From positions 1 to 11,855 of the forward strand of contig MGMW01000022.1 in assembly GCA_001795035.1 (NCBI GenBank): a stretch of DNA of 11,855 nucleotides. Reading direction: 5' to 3'. A program made the position numbers and the translations under genes. This document shows positions 5,083-11,855 of this stretch, one piece after another. Numbering within the stretch: the first letter of the stretch is position 1; each line of letters opens with the position of its first letter. Below the pieces are notes generated by a model. It was given only the letters and a program-made list of their open reading frames with translations. It had not been told where the DNA came from and searched no databases. This DNA is from Chloroflexi bacterium RBG_13_53_26. GTDB taxonomy: Bacteria; Chloroflexota; Dehalococcoidia; UBA2247; RBG-13-53-26.

Positions 5083-7035
5083 GTGTCAACCGGTTCTCAT
5101 TCCAAAGAACAGAGGCGTTTCTACCTTGAAGATATTCCATTGGCTGAAGCTCTGGTCAGGTTCGTCTCTGATGTAGGTGAGGCCGGAGGTCTGGTGCCAA
5201 CGGCCCCTGAACGTGTTGCTCTTGAAGAGGCGCTGGGCAGGGTTACTGCCGAGCCGGTTTGGGCCAGGATATCCTCACCCCACTATCACGCTGCTGCCAT
5301 GGATGGAGCGGCCATCCGTGCGGAGGATACCAGTAATGCTTCAGAAAGGGCGCCTGTGCGCCTTAGGATGAGGGAGCAGGCACAATGGGTGGATACCGGT
5401 ATGCCCTTGCCGCCTGGTTTCGATGCCGTGGTAATGATAGAGAACATTCATGTTGTGGAGGACGGGCTAATAGAGGTTATGCTGCCAGTAGCTCCGTGGC
5501 AGCATGTTCGTCTCATGGGTGAGGATATTGTTGCTTCAGAGCTTCTACTGCCGGAAGGTCACCTGCTCAAGCCGCCGGATCTGGGGGCTATTGTCCAGGC
5601 TGGCCTAACCCATGTTGAGGTAAGGCTTAGACCACAGGTGGCTATTATTCCCACCGGCACTGAGTTGGTGTCTCCAGGGGGAAGTCTCAAACCGGGGAAT
5701 ATCATCGAGTCCAACTCATTGGTCCTGGCTGGGTTGATAAAGGAGTGGGGTGGGGTGGCCACCAGGTTTTCGCCAATACCCGATGAGTATGTGCAATTGA
5801 AGCAGGTTATTCAGAATGCATTGACTGACCATGATGTAGTGGTAATCAATGCTGGCGCCTCAGCAGGCAGACGTGACTTCACTGCTTCGCTAGTGGCTGA
5901 CCTGGGCAAGGTGATAGCTCATGGTGTGGCCATTCGGCCCGGTCATCCGGTGGTCCTGGGTGTTGTAGACGGCAAGCCGGTCATAGGTGTTCCTGGCTAT
6001 CCTGTTTCAGCCGTGCTCACTATGGAACTGTTTGTCAAGCCACTGGTCTATCGTCTTCAGGGGATGGTTCCTCCCCAGCGGCCGACCGTCGAGGCGGTGA
6101 TGACTCGAAAGGTGTTCTCTCCCATGGGCGAGGACGAGTTTCTGAGAGTCAAGGTGGGCAAGGTGGGGAACGAATTGTTGGCCACGCCACTTCAGAGGGG
6201 AGCAGGTGTCACCATGTCACTGGTTCGAGCTGATGGCCTGGTGCGCATACCTCGTGGCTGTGAAGGACTTCAGGAGCACCAGACAGTGCGTGTTGAAATC
6301 TTCAGCAGCCTTGAGGAGATAGAAAACGCCATCGTGATTGTGGGGAGCCATGACCTGGCTCTGGATGTCTTGGCCAATCAACTGCACAAGCAGTACCCGC
6401 AAAGAAGCCTCTCCTCCTCCAATGTGGGCAGTCTCGGTGGGCTTCTGGCGCTGAAGAGAAGGGAAGCTCATCTTGCTGGCTCCCACCTTCTCGATGAGGA
6501 CAGCGGTGAATACAATGTACCGTATGTGAAACGCTTGCTCGGCGACCAGGAGATATTCATCGTCAATCTGGTCTATCGAGAGCAGGGGCTGATGGTGAAA
6601 AAGGGGAATCCCAAGGGGATCGGAAACCTCGCTGACCTCGGGAAACAGGAAGTGGGCTTCATCAATCGTCAGAGAGGCGCTGGTACCAGAGTGTTGCTGG
6701 ACTTCAAACTAAAGGAGTTGGGGATAGCTCCGGAGCAGATCAAAGGGTATGATCGAGTCGCATTCACCCATTTGGCGGTGGCTGCGGCTGTCGCCAGTGG
6801 AGCAGCGGACGCTGGGCTGGGAATCCTGACTGCGGCCAGAGCTTTGGATCTCGACTTCGTTCCGGTGGTGAGGGAGCGGTATGACCTGATCATCCCTCGG
6901 GCTTGCTATGAAAGTCCTCTGCTCGAACCATTGCTCGCTATCCTGCAGCAGCCTTCCTTCAAGGCTGAGGTAGAGCAGTTGGGTGGTTATGATGCCTGCC
7001 ACATGGGTGAGACAATAGCCAGACTGCCCATGTGA
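5083..7035 (+). CDS. MoeA fused to a C-terminal periplasmic-binding-protein-like (molybdate-binding type) domain
   Basis: A 650-residue two-part protein. Residues about 10-410 form a complete MoeA module: AMDGAAI (D74), GEDI (146-148), IPTGTELVSPG, D251, D265 (ASAGRRDF) and GVPGYPVSA (P304, P307). Residues about 416-642 form a LysR-substrate/PBP-like domain known from MoeA fusions and putative molybdate-binding regulators: GSHDLALDVLA, SSNVGSLGGLLALKRREAHLAGSH split across its first lobe, NRQRGAGTR (528-536), and AVAAAVASGAADAGLGI. No signal peptide is present, so this domain should act in the cytoplasm, perhaps binding oxyanion or handing it to the MoeA site; that is inference. Against the usual PTGDEL, the first Asp is Thr (T193), while its upstream paralogue keeps Asp. 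The GTG start is chosen for its Shine-Dalgarno; TTG 5059 is the alternative. It follows moeA by 24 bp. Confidence 0.93.
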   Translation: MSTGSHSKEQRRFYLEDIPLAEALVRFVSDVGEAGGLVPTAPERVALEEALGRVTAEPVWARISSPHYHAAAMDGAAIRAEDTSNASERAPVRLRMREQAQWVDTGMPLPPGFDAVVMIENIHVVEDGLIEVMLPVAPWQHVRLMGEDIVASELLLPEGHLLKPPDLGAIVQAGLTHVEVRLRPQVAIIPTGTELVSPGGSLKPGNIIESNSLVLAGLIKEWGGVATRFSPIPDEYVQLKQVIQNALTDHDVVVINAGASAGRRDFTASLVADLGKVIAHGVAIRPGHPVVLGVVDGKPVIGVPGYPVSAVLTMELFVKPLVYRLQGMVPPQRPTVEAVMTRKVFSPMGEDEFLRVKVGKVGNELLATPLQRGAGVTMSLVRADGLVRIPRGCEGLQEHQTVRVEIFSSLEEIENAIVIVGSHDLALDVLANQLHKQYPQRSLSSSNVGSLGGLLALKRREAHLAGSHLLDEDSGEYNVPYVKRLLGDQEIFIVNLVYREQGLMVKKGNPKGIGNLADLGKQEVGFINRQRGAGTRVLLDFKLKELGIAPEQIKGYDRVAFTHLAVAAAVASGAADAGLGILTAARALDLDFVPVVRERYDLIIPRACYESPLLEPLLAILQQPSFKAEVEQLGGYDACHMGETIARLPM

Positions 7036-7086
7036 TGACTGTGCCAAGATTGTCCATCCGATTCGATCCTCCAGCGGTGGTTGCCT

Positions 7087-7090
7087 GAGG
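7087..7090 (+). promoter_or_regulatory. Shine-Dalgarno supporting the ATG start of hypF
   Basis: GAGG lies 8 nt before ATG 7099. The in-frame TTG at 7081 would add only six residues and has no comparable upstream site, so ATG is preferred. Confidence 0.55.
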
Positions 7091-7098
7091 GTGAAGTT

Positions 7099-9414
7099 AT
7101 GAACGGGAAAGCGCCCACGAAATCTCTGCGTATCAGCGTTCGCGGGGTAGTCCAGGGGGTTGGTTTCAGGCCCTTCGTTTACAGACTGGCTCATGAGTAT
7201 GGTCTGTCAGGTTGGGTGCGTAACACCTCAGGCAGCGTGGAGATTGAGGTGGAAGGGCAGGAGGCGGCTGTAGACAGATTTATCACTGCACTGAAGGCTG
7301 AAGCTCCTCCCATGGCCAGTATCGAGGAGATCACTACGGCACCGATGCCTCCGAAGGGCCATACAGACTTTGTGATTGTCAGTAGCCGTGCCGAGAGGGG
7401 CAAATACCAACTGGTCTCGCCGGACATTGCCACCTGTCGGCCATGCCAGGAGGAGATATTCTCTCCAGGGGACAGACGCTATCGCTACCCGTTTACCAAC
7501 TGCACCAACTGTGGGCCCCGCTTTACCATTATCAAAGACATTCCCTATGACCGTCCCCGTACTACCATGGGGCATTTCAAGATGTGCTCTGACTGCCAGA
7601 GGGAATATGACGACCCACTGGACCGCCGATTCCATGCCCAGCCTAACGCTTGTCCCAAGTGTGGTCCCAGACTGGAGTTGGCTGATGGTCTTGGCAATGC
7701 TGTTGCCAGCAGCGATGTCATTCATTCGGCAGCCGACCTACTGAAGGAAGGGAAAATCCTGGCCATCAAGGGTTTGGGAGGCTTTCTGCTGGCTTGCGAT
7801 GCCACCAACAGGCAGACAGTGCACACTTTGAGAGAGCGGAAGCGGCGCCTCTCCAAACCTTTCGCGGTGATGATGGCATCACTTGATGACGTCAGGAAGC
7901 ATTGCCTGGTCTCTTCCGATGAGGAGAGTCTGTTGCTCTCTCCGCAATGCCCCATTGTCCTCCTGCGATGGCAGGAAGCGCAGTCAGACGTCTGCTCAGA
8001 GGTGGCCCCTGGGCTGAAATACCTGGGGGTGATGCTCCCGTATACACCATTGCATCATCTTTTGATGAGAGAAACAAACCTCCCCTTGATCATGACCAGC
8101 GGCAATCTCAGCGAGGAACCCATTGCCAAGGATAACGACGAGGCGTTAAGAAGGCTGGGACATATTGCCGAATACTTCCTTCTGCACGATCGGGGTATCT
8201 ATGCCAAGTATGATGACAGTGTCTACACAGTAGAACAGGGCACCCCTCGGGCCGTACGACGTGCTCGGGGGTATGCTCCGTATCCCATCTTCCTGCCTTT
8301 CAAAGCCCGCCCTGTTCTGGCCTGTGGGGCGGAGGAGAAGAATACCTTCTGCCTCACCAAAGATGAGCATGCGTTTGTATCACAGCATATAGGTGATTTG
8401 GAGAACGAAGAAACGCTGCAGCATTTTGAGGATACCGTAGAGCTTTATGAGAGATTGTTCCGCATAGAGCCTGAGATCGTAGCTTATGATCTTCACCCGG
8501 AGTATCTTTCCTCCAAGTATGCCTTGGGACTGAGGGCCGAAGGCAAGCCGGGTTTGAGGCCGGTTCCTGTGCAGCACCACCATGCTCATGTGGTCAGTTG
8601 CATGGTGGAGAACAATGTGAAGGCCCCGGTCATCGGAGTGGCATTCGATGGAACTGGATATGGCACTGATGGCACTCTTTGGGGCGGTGAGTTCCTGGTA
8701 GCTGACTGGAAGGGCTTTGAGAGAGTGGGTCACCTGGAACCTGTGCCTATGCCTGGGGGCGCTGCGGCTATACACAGGCCCTACCGCATGGCGCTGGGCT
8801 ATCTCTACGGTTTGACAGGGCAGGATATTCTCTTGGAGGGCTTGCCCATCTTGGGGCGGATTGACTCCGAGGAAGTGGCCATCATCAAACACCAGGTCGA
8901 GCGAAGGCTCAATTCCCCGTTGACATCTGGCGCTGGACGTTTGTTTGATGCCGTATCAGCTCTGGCCGGAGTCCGTGGCGTGGTGGACTATGAGGCCCAG
9001 GCTGCCATTGAACTGGAGATGCTGGCTACTGACGTGATTGATCCTGCGGATTCTTCCTGCTATCCCTTCTCTATTGTCGAAGAAACGGAGTGTCGGGTAC
9101 TGAAGTTGGCTGATCTCATATCGGCCGTGGTTGAGGATGTGGAGAAGGGTGTTCCTGCTCCTCTGATATCAGCCAGGTTCCATCGAACGATGGCCCGGAT
9201 AATCGTCCGGATGTGTCGGCTCATAGCCGGTGACAGAGGCATAAGGCTGGTGGCCTTGAGTGGCGGTGTGTTTCAGAATAGACTGCTTTCAAGGCTCACC
9301 CTTGAAGCTCTGCAGAAGGAAGGCTTTGAGGTACTCACTCACAGGTTGGTGCCGTGTAATGACGGCGGAATTTCGCTGGGCCAGGCAGTGATCGCCAATT
9401 TTGCGTTATCCTGA
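7099..9414 (+). CDS. hypF: carbamoyltransferase HypF, [NiFe]-hydrogenase maturation
   Basis: HypF uses carbamoyl phosphate and ATP to make carbamoyl-adenylate and transfers the carbamoyl group to the C-terminal Cys of HypE, supplying the cyanide ligands of the [NiFe] site. All four modules are visible in 771 residues (E. coli HypF is about 750). The acylphosphatase domain is near 11-95 with GVVQGVGFRPF (R24) and N42. The zinc region has CxxC pairs at 113/116, 135/138, 163/166 and 185/188. The YrdC-like domain runs from about 200 to 390 (KGLGGFLLACD, RRLSKPFAVMM, TSGNLSEEPI). The Kae1-like carbamoyltransferase domain is C-terminal, with HHHAH (493-497), GVAFDGTGYGTDGTLWGGEF, LSGGVFQN and PCNDGGISLGQA. 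It follows the MoeA fusion by 63 bp and heads the hypFCDE block. No truncation or missing catalytic motif is seen. Confidence 0.98.
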   Translation: MNGKAPTKSLRISVRGVVQGVGFRPFVYRLAHEYGLSGWVRNTSGSVEIEVEGQEAAVDRFITALKAEAPPMASIEEITTAPMPPKGHTDFVIVSSRAERGKYQLVSPDIATCRPCQEEIFSPGDRRYRYPFTNCTNCGPRFTIIKDIPYDRPRTTMGHFKMCSDCQREYDDPLDRRFHAQPNACPKCGPRLELADGLGNAVASSDVIHSAADLLKEGKILAIKGLGGFLLACDATNRQTVHTLRERKRRLSKPFAVMMASLDDVRKHCLVSSDEESLLLSPQCPIVLLRWQEAQSDVCSEVAPGLKYLGVMLPYTPLHHLLMRETNLPLIMTSGNLSEEPIAKDNDEALRRLGHIAEYFLLHDRGIYAKYDDSVYTVEQGTPRAVRRARGYAPYPIFLPFKARPVLACGAEEKNTFCLTKDEHAFVSQHIGDLENEETLQHFEDTVELYERLFRIEPEIVAYDLHPEYLSSKYALGLRAEGKPGLRPVPVQHHHAHVVSCMVENNVKAPVIGVAFDGTGYGTDGTLWGGEFLVADWKGFERVGHLEPVPMPGGAAAIHRPYRMALGYLYGLTGQDILLEGLPILGRIDSEEVAIIKHQVERRLNSPLTSGAGRLFDAVSALAGVRGVVDYEAQAAIELEMLATDVIDPADSSCYPFSIVEETECRVLKLADLISAVVEDVEKGVPAPLISARFHRTMARIIVRMCRLIAGDRGIRLVALSGGVFQNRLLSRLTLEALQKEGFEVLTHRLVPCNDGGISLGQAVIANFALS

Positions 9415-9455
9415 CCACATTTTGCAGACAGACGAAGCGTGTACAAGAATCGTAG

Positions 9456-9461
9456 TATACT
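9456..9461 (+). promoter_or_regulatory. possible -10 element before hypC
   Basis: TATACT, a near match to the sigma-70 -10 hexamer, lies 31 bases before the hypC start in the 78-bp gap after hypF. No matching -35 sits 16-18 bp upstream (the nearest TTGCAG, 9422-9427, is 28 bp away), and there is no TG extension. An internal promoter for hypCDE is only a possibility. Confidence 0.2.
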
Positions 9462-9492
9462 GAGAACATCGGAGAGTTGAGAAGGGAAGTCC

Positions 9493-9720
9493 ATGTGCCT
9501 AGCCATACCGGCGCTGATAAAGTCGATTGATGGTAGCGAAGCTGAAGTTGAGATTGGTGGCATCAGCCGACGAGCCAGTCTGATGCTCACCCCCGAGGCT
9601 AGGGTAGGGGACTACGTTCTACTGCATACCGGCTATGCCATCAATATCGTCGATCAGGAAGAGGCTGAGGCAACCCTGAGCCTTCTGGAAGAGATGGCAG
9701 AGGCGGCTGACGAGGACTGA
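9493..9720 (+). CDS. hypC: hydrogenase assembly chaperone HypC
   Basis: HypC is a small chaperone that, with HypD, carries the Fe(CN)2CO unit and delivers it to the hydrogenase large-subunit precursor. The 75-residue length is normal for HypC/HybG. The N-terminus MCLAIP carries the essential Cys2, which becomes N-terminal after Met removal. The conserved His appears as H45 in DYVLLHTGYAI. The usual Gly after MCLAIP is Ala7 here. The C-terminus is acidic (EEMAEAADED), as is common. AAGGG at 9482-9486 serves as Shine-Dalgarno, 6 nt before ATG. The stop is 3 nt before hypD, implying translational coupling of partner proteins that form a complex. Which hydrogenase it serves is unknown, as no large subunit is in the window. 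Confidence 0.97.
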   Translation: MCLAIPALIKSIDGSEAEVEIGGISRRASLMLTPEARVGDYVLLHTGYAINIVDQEEAEATLSLLEEMAEAADED

Positions 9721-9723
9721 GGA

Positions 9724-10812
9724 ATGAGATTCATTGATGAGTTCCGCAGCTCTGAGCTGGCCCAGGGGTTGATTCGCGGCATTAGTCGTCATTCCACCAG
9801 GAGGGCTCGCCTTATGGAGTTCTGCGGTGGGCACACGGTGACCATCATGAAGCATGGCATCCGCCAGCTTCTCCCTCCTACAATCGAGATGCTCTCTGGC
9901 CCAGGCTGTCCTGTTTGCGTTACGGACAATGCCGATCTCGACAAGGCCATTGCACTGGCGGGGGTCCCGGGCGTGATCCTTACCACGTTTGGAGACATGC
10001 TGAAGGTTCCTGGCAGTCGCACCAGTCTTCAGGAAGCCAGAGCTGATGGTGCTGACGTCCGCATTGTTTACTCCACCCTGGATGCCCTTCAGATAGCCAG
10101 GGAGAACCCAGCGAGATCAGTCGTCTTCCTGGGAATCGGATTTGAGACTACGGCCCCTACCGTTGCTGCCTCAGTTCTTCAGGCTGATGGAGAGGGAATG
10201 GGCAACTACCGCGTGCTTTCTTTACATAAATTATGCCCGCCAGTGATAAAGGCGCTTCTTGACTCGGGAGAGGTCAGGCTCGACGGACTGATGTGCCCCG
10301 GGCACGTGAGTGCTGTGATAGGCTCAGAGTCCTGGGAGTTCATATCCCGCGATTATGGCATACCCTGTGTCGTTTCCGGATTTGAACCACTGGATGTTCT
10401 TCAATGTGTCTACATGCTGGTATCACAGGTCGAGAGATCGGAGTCCAGGGTTGAAATCGCCTATCGGCGTGGTGTACGTCCGGAGGGAAATCAGCGGGCT
10501 TTGGAGCTCATGAACCAGGTATTCGAGCCCTGCCCTGCCCGGTGGCGGGGTATGGGTCAGGTCCCTGCCAGTGGTCTTAGGCTGAATAAGGCCTACCAGC
10601 ACTACGATGCCGAGTTGGCCTTTGATTTCGACCCCGGTCCTACTTTGGAGCCAAAGGGCTGTATCTGTGGTGAGATACTCAGGGCAGTGAAGACGCCCAG
10701 GGATTGCCAACTGTTCGGCAAGGTTTGCACTCCTGCCAGTCCGGTTGGCCCCTGTATGGTCTCCTCTGAAGGAAGCTGCGCGGCCCACTACCTCTACGGA
10801 GTTGCTGAGTGA
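9724..10812 (+). CDS. hypD: hydrogenase maturation Fe-S protein HypD
   Basis: HypD is the scaffold, with a [4Fe-4S] cluster, on which cyanide and CO ligands are attached to iron in complex with HypC. At 362 residues it matches the family. The conserved N-terminal MEFCGGHT gives C34 and H37; GPGCPVCV gives C62 and C65. The central domain has GIGFETTAPT (137-146) and MCPGHVS (190-196). The C-terminal cluster-binding region has Cys at 313, 315, 328, 335, 344 and 352 within GCICGEIL, RDCQLFGKVCTP and PVGPCMVSSEGSCAAHY. Start ATG 9724 has GAGG at 9712-9715, inside the end of hypC. Its stop overlaps the hypE start (GTGA), so hypC, hypD and hypE are almost surely one translation-coupled unit. Confidence 0.98.
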   Translation: MRFIDEFRSSELAQGLIRGISRHSTRRARLMEFCGGHTVTIMKHGIRQLLPPTIEMLSGPGCPVCVTDNADLDKAIALAGVPGVILTTFGDMLKVPGSRTSLQEARADGADVRIVYSTLDALQIARENPARSVVFLGIGFETTAPTVAASVLQADGEGMGNYRVLSLHKLCPPVIKALLDSGEVRLDGLMCPGHVSAVIGSESWEFISRDYGIPCVVSGFEPLDVLQCVYMLVSQVERSESRVEIAYRRGVRPEGNQRALELMNQVFEPCPARWRGMGQVPASGLRLNKAYQHYDAELAFDFDPGPTLEPKGCICGEILRAVKTPRDCQLFGKVCTPASPVGPCMVSSEGSCAAHYLYGVAE

Positions 10813-11813
10813 GCGACAAGATCATCATGGCCCATGGCAGCGGTGGGAAGTTGGCCCATGAGCTGATAGAGAAGACCTTCCTCGAGGCTCTTTCCAATCC
10901 CCTTCTGGCCAGGCTGGATGACTCGGCTGTCTTTGACTTCAAAGGCAGGTTGGCCTTCACCACCGATAGCTACGTGGTCAAGCCCATCTTCTTCCCTGGC
11001 GGCGATATCGGCAGGCTGGCTGTGTGTGGCACCATAAACGACCTGGCTATGTCCGGTGCTGTCCCTCTCTACTTGAGCCTGGCTTTCATTATCGAAGAGG
11101 GTCTTCCCTGGGAAGACCTGATGCGGATACTGGGCTCAATAAAGGCAACATCCAGAGAGGCTGGGGTTCAGATTGTTACCGGAGATACCAAAGTAGTCGA
11201 TCGGGGCAGTGCTGACAAGCTGTTCATCAATACCGCTGGGGTGGGCCTGGTTCCGGAAGGTGTGAACGTATCGGGTTCAAACGCCAGGCCCGGAGACAAA
11301 GTGATTCTGAGCGGTGCTATAGGCGATCATGGCATTGCTGTGCTGAGCCAGCGAGAAGGGCTCAGCTTCTCCACTCTGCTCAGAAGCGATTGTGCTCCTC
11401 TGAATGGGCTGGTGGCTGAGATGATCGAAGCCAGCTCCCGAATTCATGCCATGCGCGATCCTACCCGGGGAGGCTTGGCAACCACTCTCAATGAGCTGGC
11501 GGCGCAGTCCAAGGTGGGCATCAGAATAGAGGAAGAGAAGATACCGGTTCGTGATGAGGTCCGTGGCGCCTGTGAGATGCTGGGACTCGATCCATTGTAT
11601 GTAGCCAACGAAGGTAAGCTGGTGGCGGTGGTTGCCCCTGAGGACGCCGAGGCTGTTCTGGAAAGGATGCGGCGGAATGCCTATGGGAAACAGGCCTCCA
11701 TAATCGGTGAGGTGCGGCAGGATCACCCCGGCAGGGTGGTCATGAAGACCAGGATTGGAGCATCACGGATAGTTGATATGCTGGTGGGTGATCCCCTGCC
11801 CCGCATATGCTGA
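10809..11813 (+). CDS. hypE: hydrogenase expression/formation protein HypE
   Basis: HypE is a PurM/AIR-synthase-like ATPase that dehydrates the thiocarboxamide placed on its C-terminal Cys by HypF, forming thiocyanate as the source of CN ligands. The 334-residue protein ends PRIC, with the essential C334 as the last residue. Other signatures are AHGSGGKLAHELI near the N-terminus, LDDSAVF, FTTDSYVV, GTINDLAMSGA, VTGDTKVV, MRDPTRGGLAT and YVANEGKLV, all typical of active HypE. Translation starts at GTG 10809, overlapping the hypD stop by 4 nt, with GGAG at 10798-10801 (7-nt spacer). The gene closes the hypFCDE block. Only 42 bases follow in the window, so I cannot say whether hypA, hypB or hydrogenase genes come next. 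Confidence 0.98.
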   Translation: MSDKIIMAHGSGGKLAHELIEKTFLEALSNPLLARLDDSAVFDFKGRLAFTTDSYVVKPIFFPGGDIGRLAVCGTINDLAMSGAVPLYLSLAFIIEEGLPWEDLMRILGSIKATSREAGVQIVTGDTKVVDRGSADKLFINTAGVGLVPEGVNVSGSNARPGDKVILSGAIGDHGIAVLSQREGLSFSTLLRSDCAPLNGLVAEMIEASSRIHAMRDPTRGGLATTLNELAAQSKVGIRIEEEKIPVRDEVRGACEMLGLDPLYVANEGKLVAVVAPEDAEAVLERMRRNAYGKQASIIGEVRQDHPGRVVMKTRIGASRIVDMLVGDPLPRIC

Positions 11814-11826
11814 ATCCGAATTCAGC
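11809..11826 (+). terminator. perfect 7-bp hairpin overlapping the hypE stop; weak terminator candidate
   Basis: GCTGAAT (11809-11815) and ATTCAGC (11820-11826) pair perfectly around a 4-nt CCGA loop. The first arm includes the hypE TGA. No T-run follows, so intrinsic termination is doubtful; it may be a 3'-end stabilising hairpin or chance. Confidence 0.3.
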
Positions 11827-11855
11827 CTGGTTCATGATCACTATCTGGTAGATTC

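Noticed and set aside
5083..7035. Frameshifted or artefactual fusion of moeA with a separate binding protein gene
   Set aside because: The frame is open throughout, the linker is smooth, and MoeA with this C-terminal domain is a known architecture, so this is a true fusion.
9422..9461. Full promoter TTGCAG...TATACT upstream of hypC
   Set aside because: The two hexamers are 28 bp apart, too far for a sigma-70 promoter; only the -10-like element is listed, at low confidence.

Overview
This is an anaerobe-type bacterial (possibly archaeal) chromosomal segment of moderate GC content, with every convincing gene on the + strand. It holds ten genes, the first cut by the window's left edge. No stretch above 300 bases lacks a gene, and I saw no tRNA, rRNA, CRISPR array, insertion sequence or phage gene. 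The mix of CoA-thioester catabolism, a split pair of MoeA proteins and a HypF-C-D-E set fits uncultured anaerobes such as Dehalococcoidia-like Chloroflexota or Desulfobacterota. That placement is inference only, because no marker gene in the window can settle it.

Left part (1-2857), acyl-CoA catabolism: the C-terminal piece of an enoyl-CoA hydratase/isomerase, a classical NAD-type short-chain dehydrogenase with an altered glycine motif, an unrecognised helical protein, and a 3-hydroxyacyl-CoA dehydrogenase. The hydratase and dehydrogenase families catalyse successive steps of beta-oxidation-like chemistry. The substrate cannot be read from the sequence.

Middle part (2996-7035): surE (survival protein, 5'-nucleotidase), then two tandem moeA paralogues for the metal-insertion step of molybdenum/tungsten cofactor synthesis. 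The second is fused to a C-terminal periplasmic-binding-protein-like domain of the kind often found in putative molybdate-sensing proteins.

Right part (7099-11813): hypF, hypC, hypD and hypE, the four proteins that make and transfer the Fe(CN)2CO group of [NiFe]-hydrogenases. hypC-hypD-hypE are tightly coupled (3-nt gap, then 4-nt overlap). hypA and hypB (nickel insertion) are not in the window. The adjacency of Mo/W-cofactor and hydrogenase maturation genes suggests a cell making both a molybdo- or tungsto-enzyme (for example formate dehydrogenase) and a [NiFe]-hydrogenase. Several gene junctions carry short inverted repeats without a T-tract; the most striking is a perfect 7-bp repeat that ends exactly at the first moeA start codon. 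I found no clear evidence of a wholly new system. The best leads are the uncharacterised 194-residue protein, the divergent MoeA pair, and the hairpin at the moeA start.
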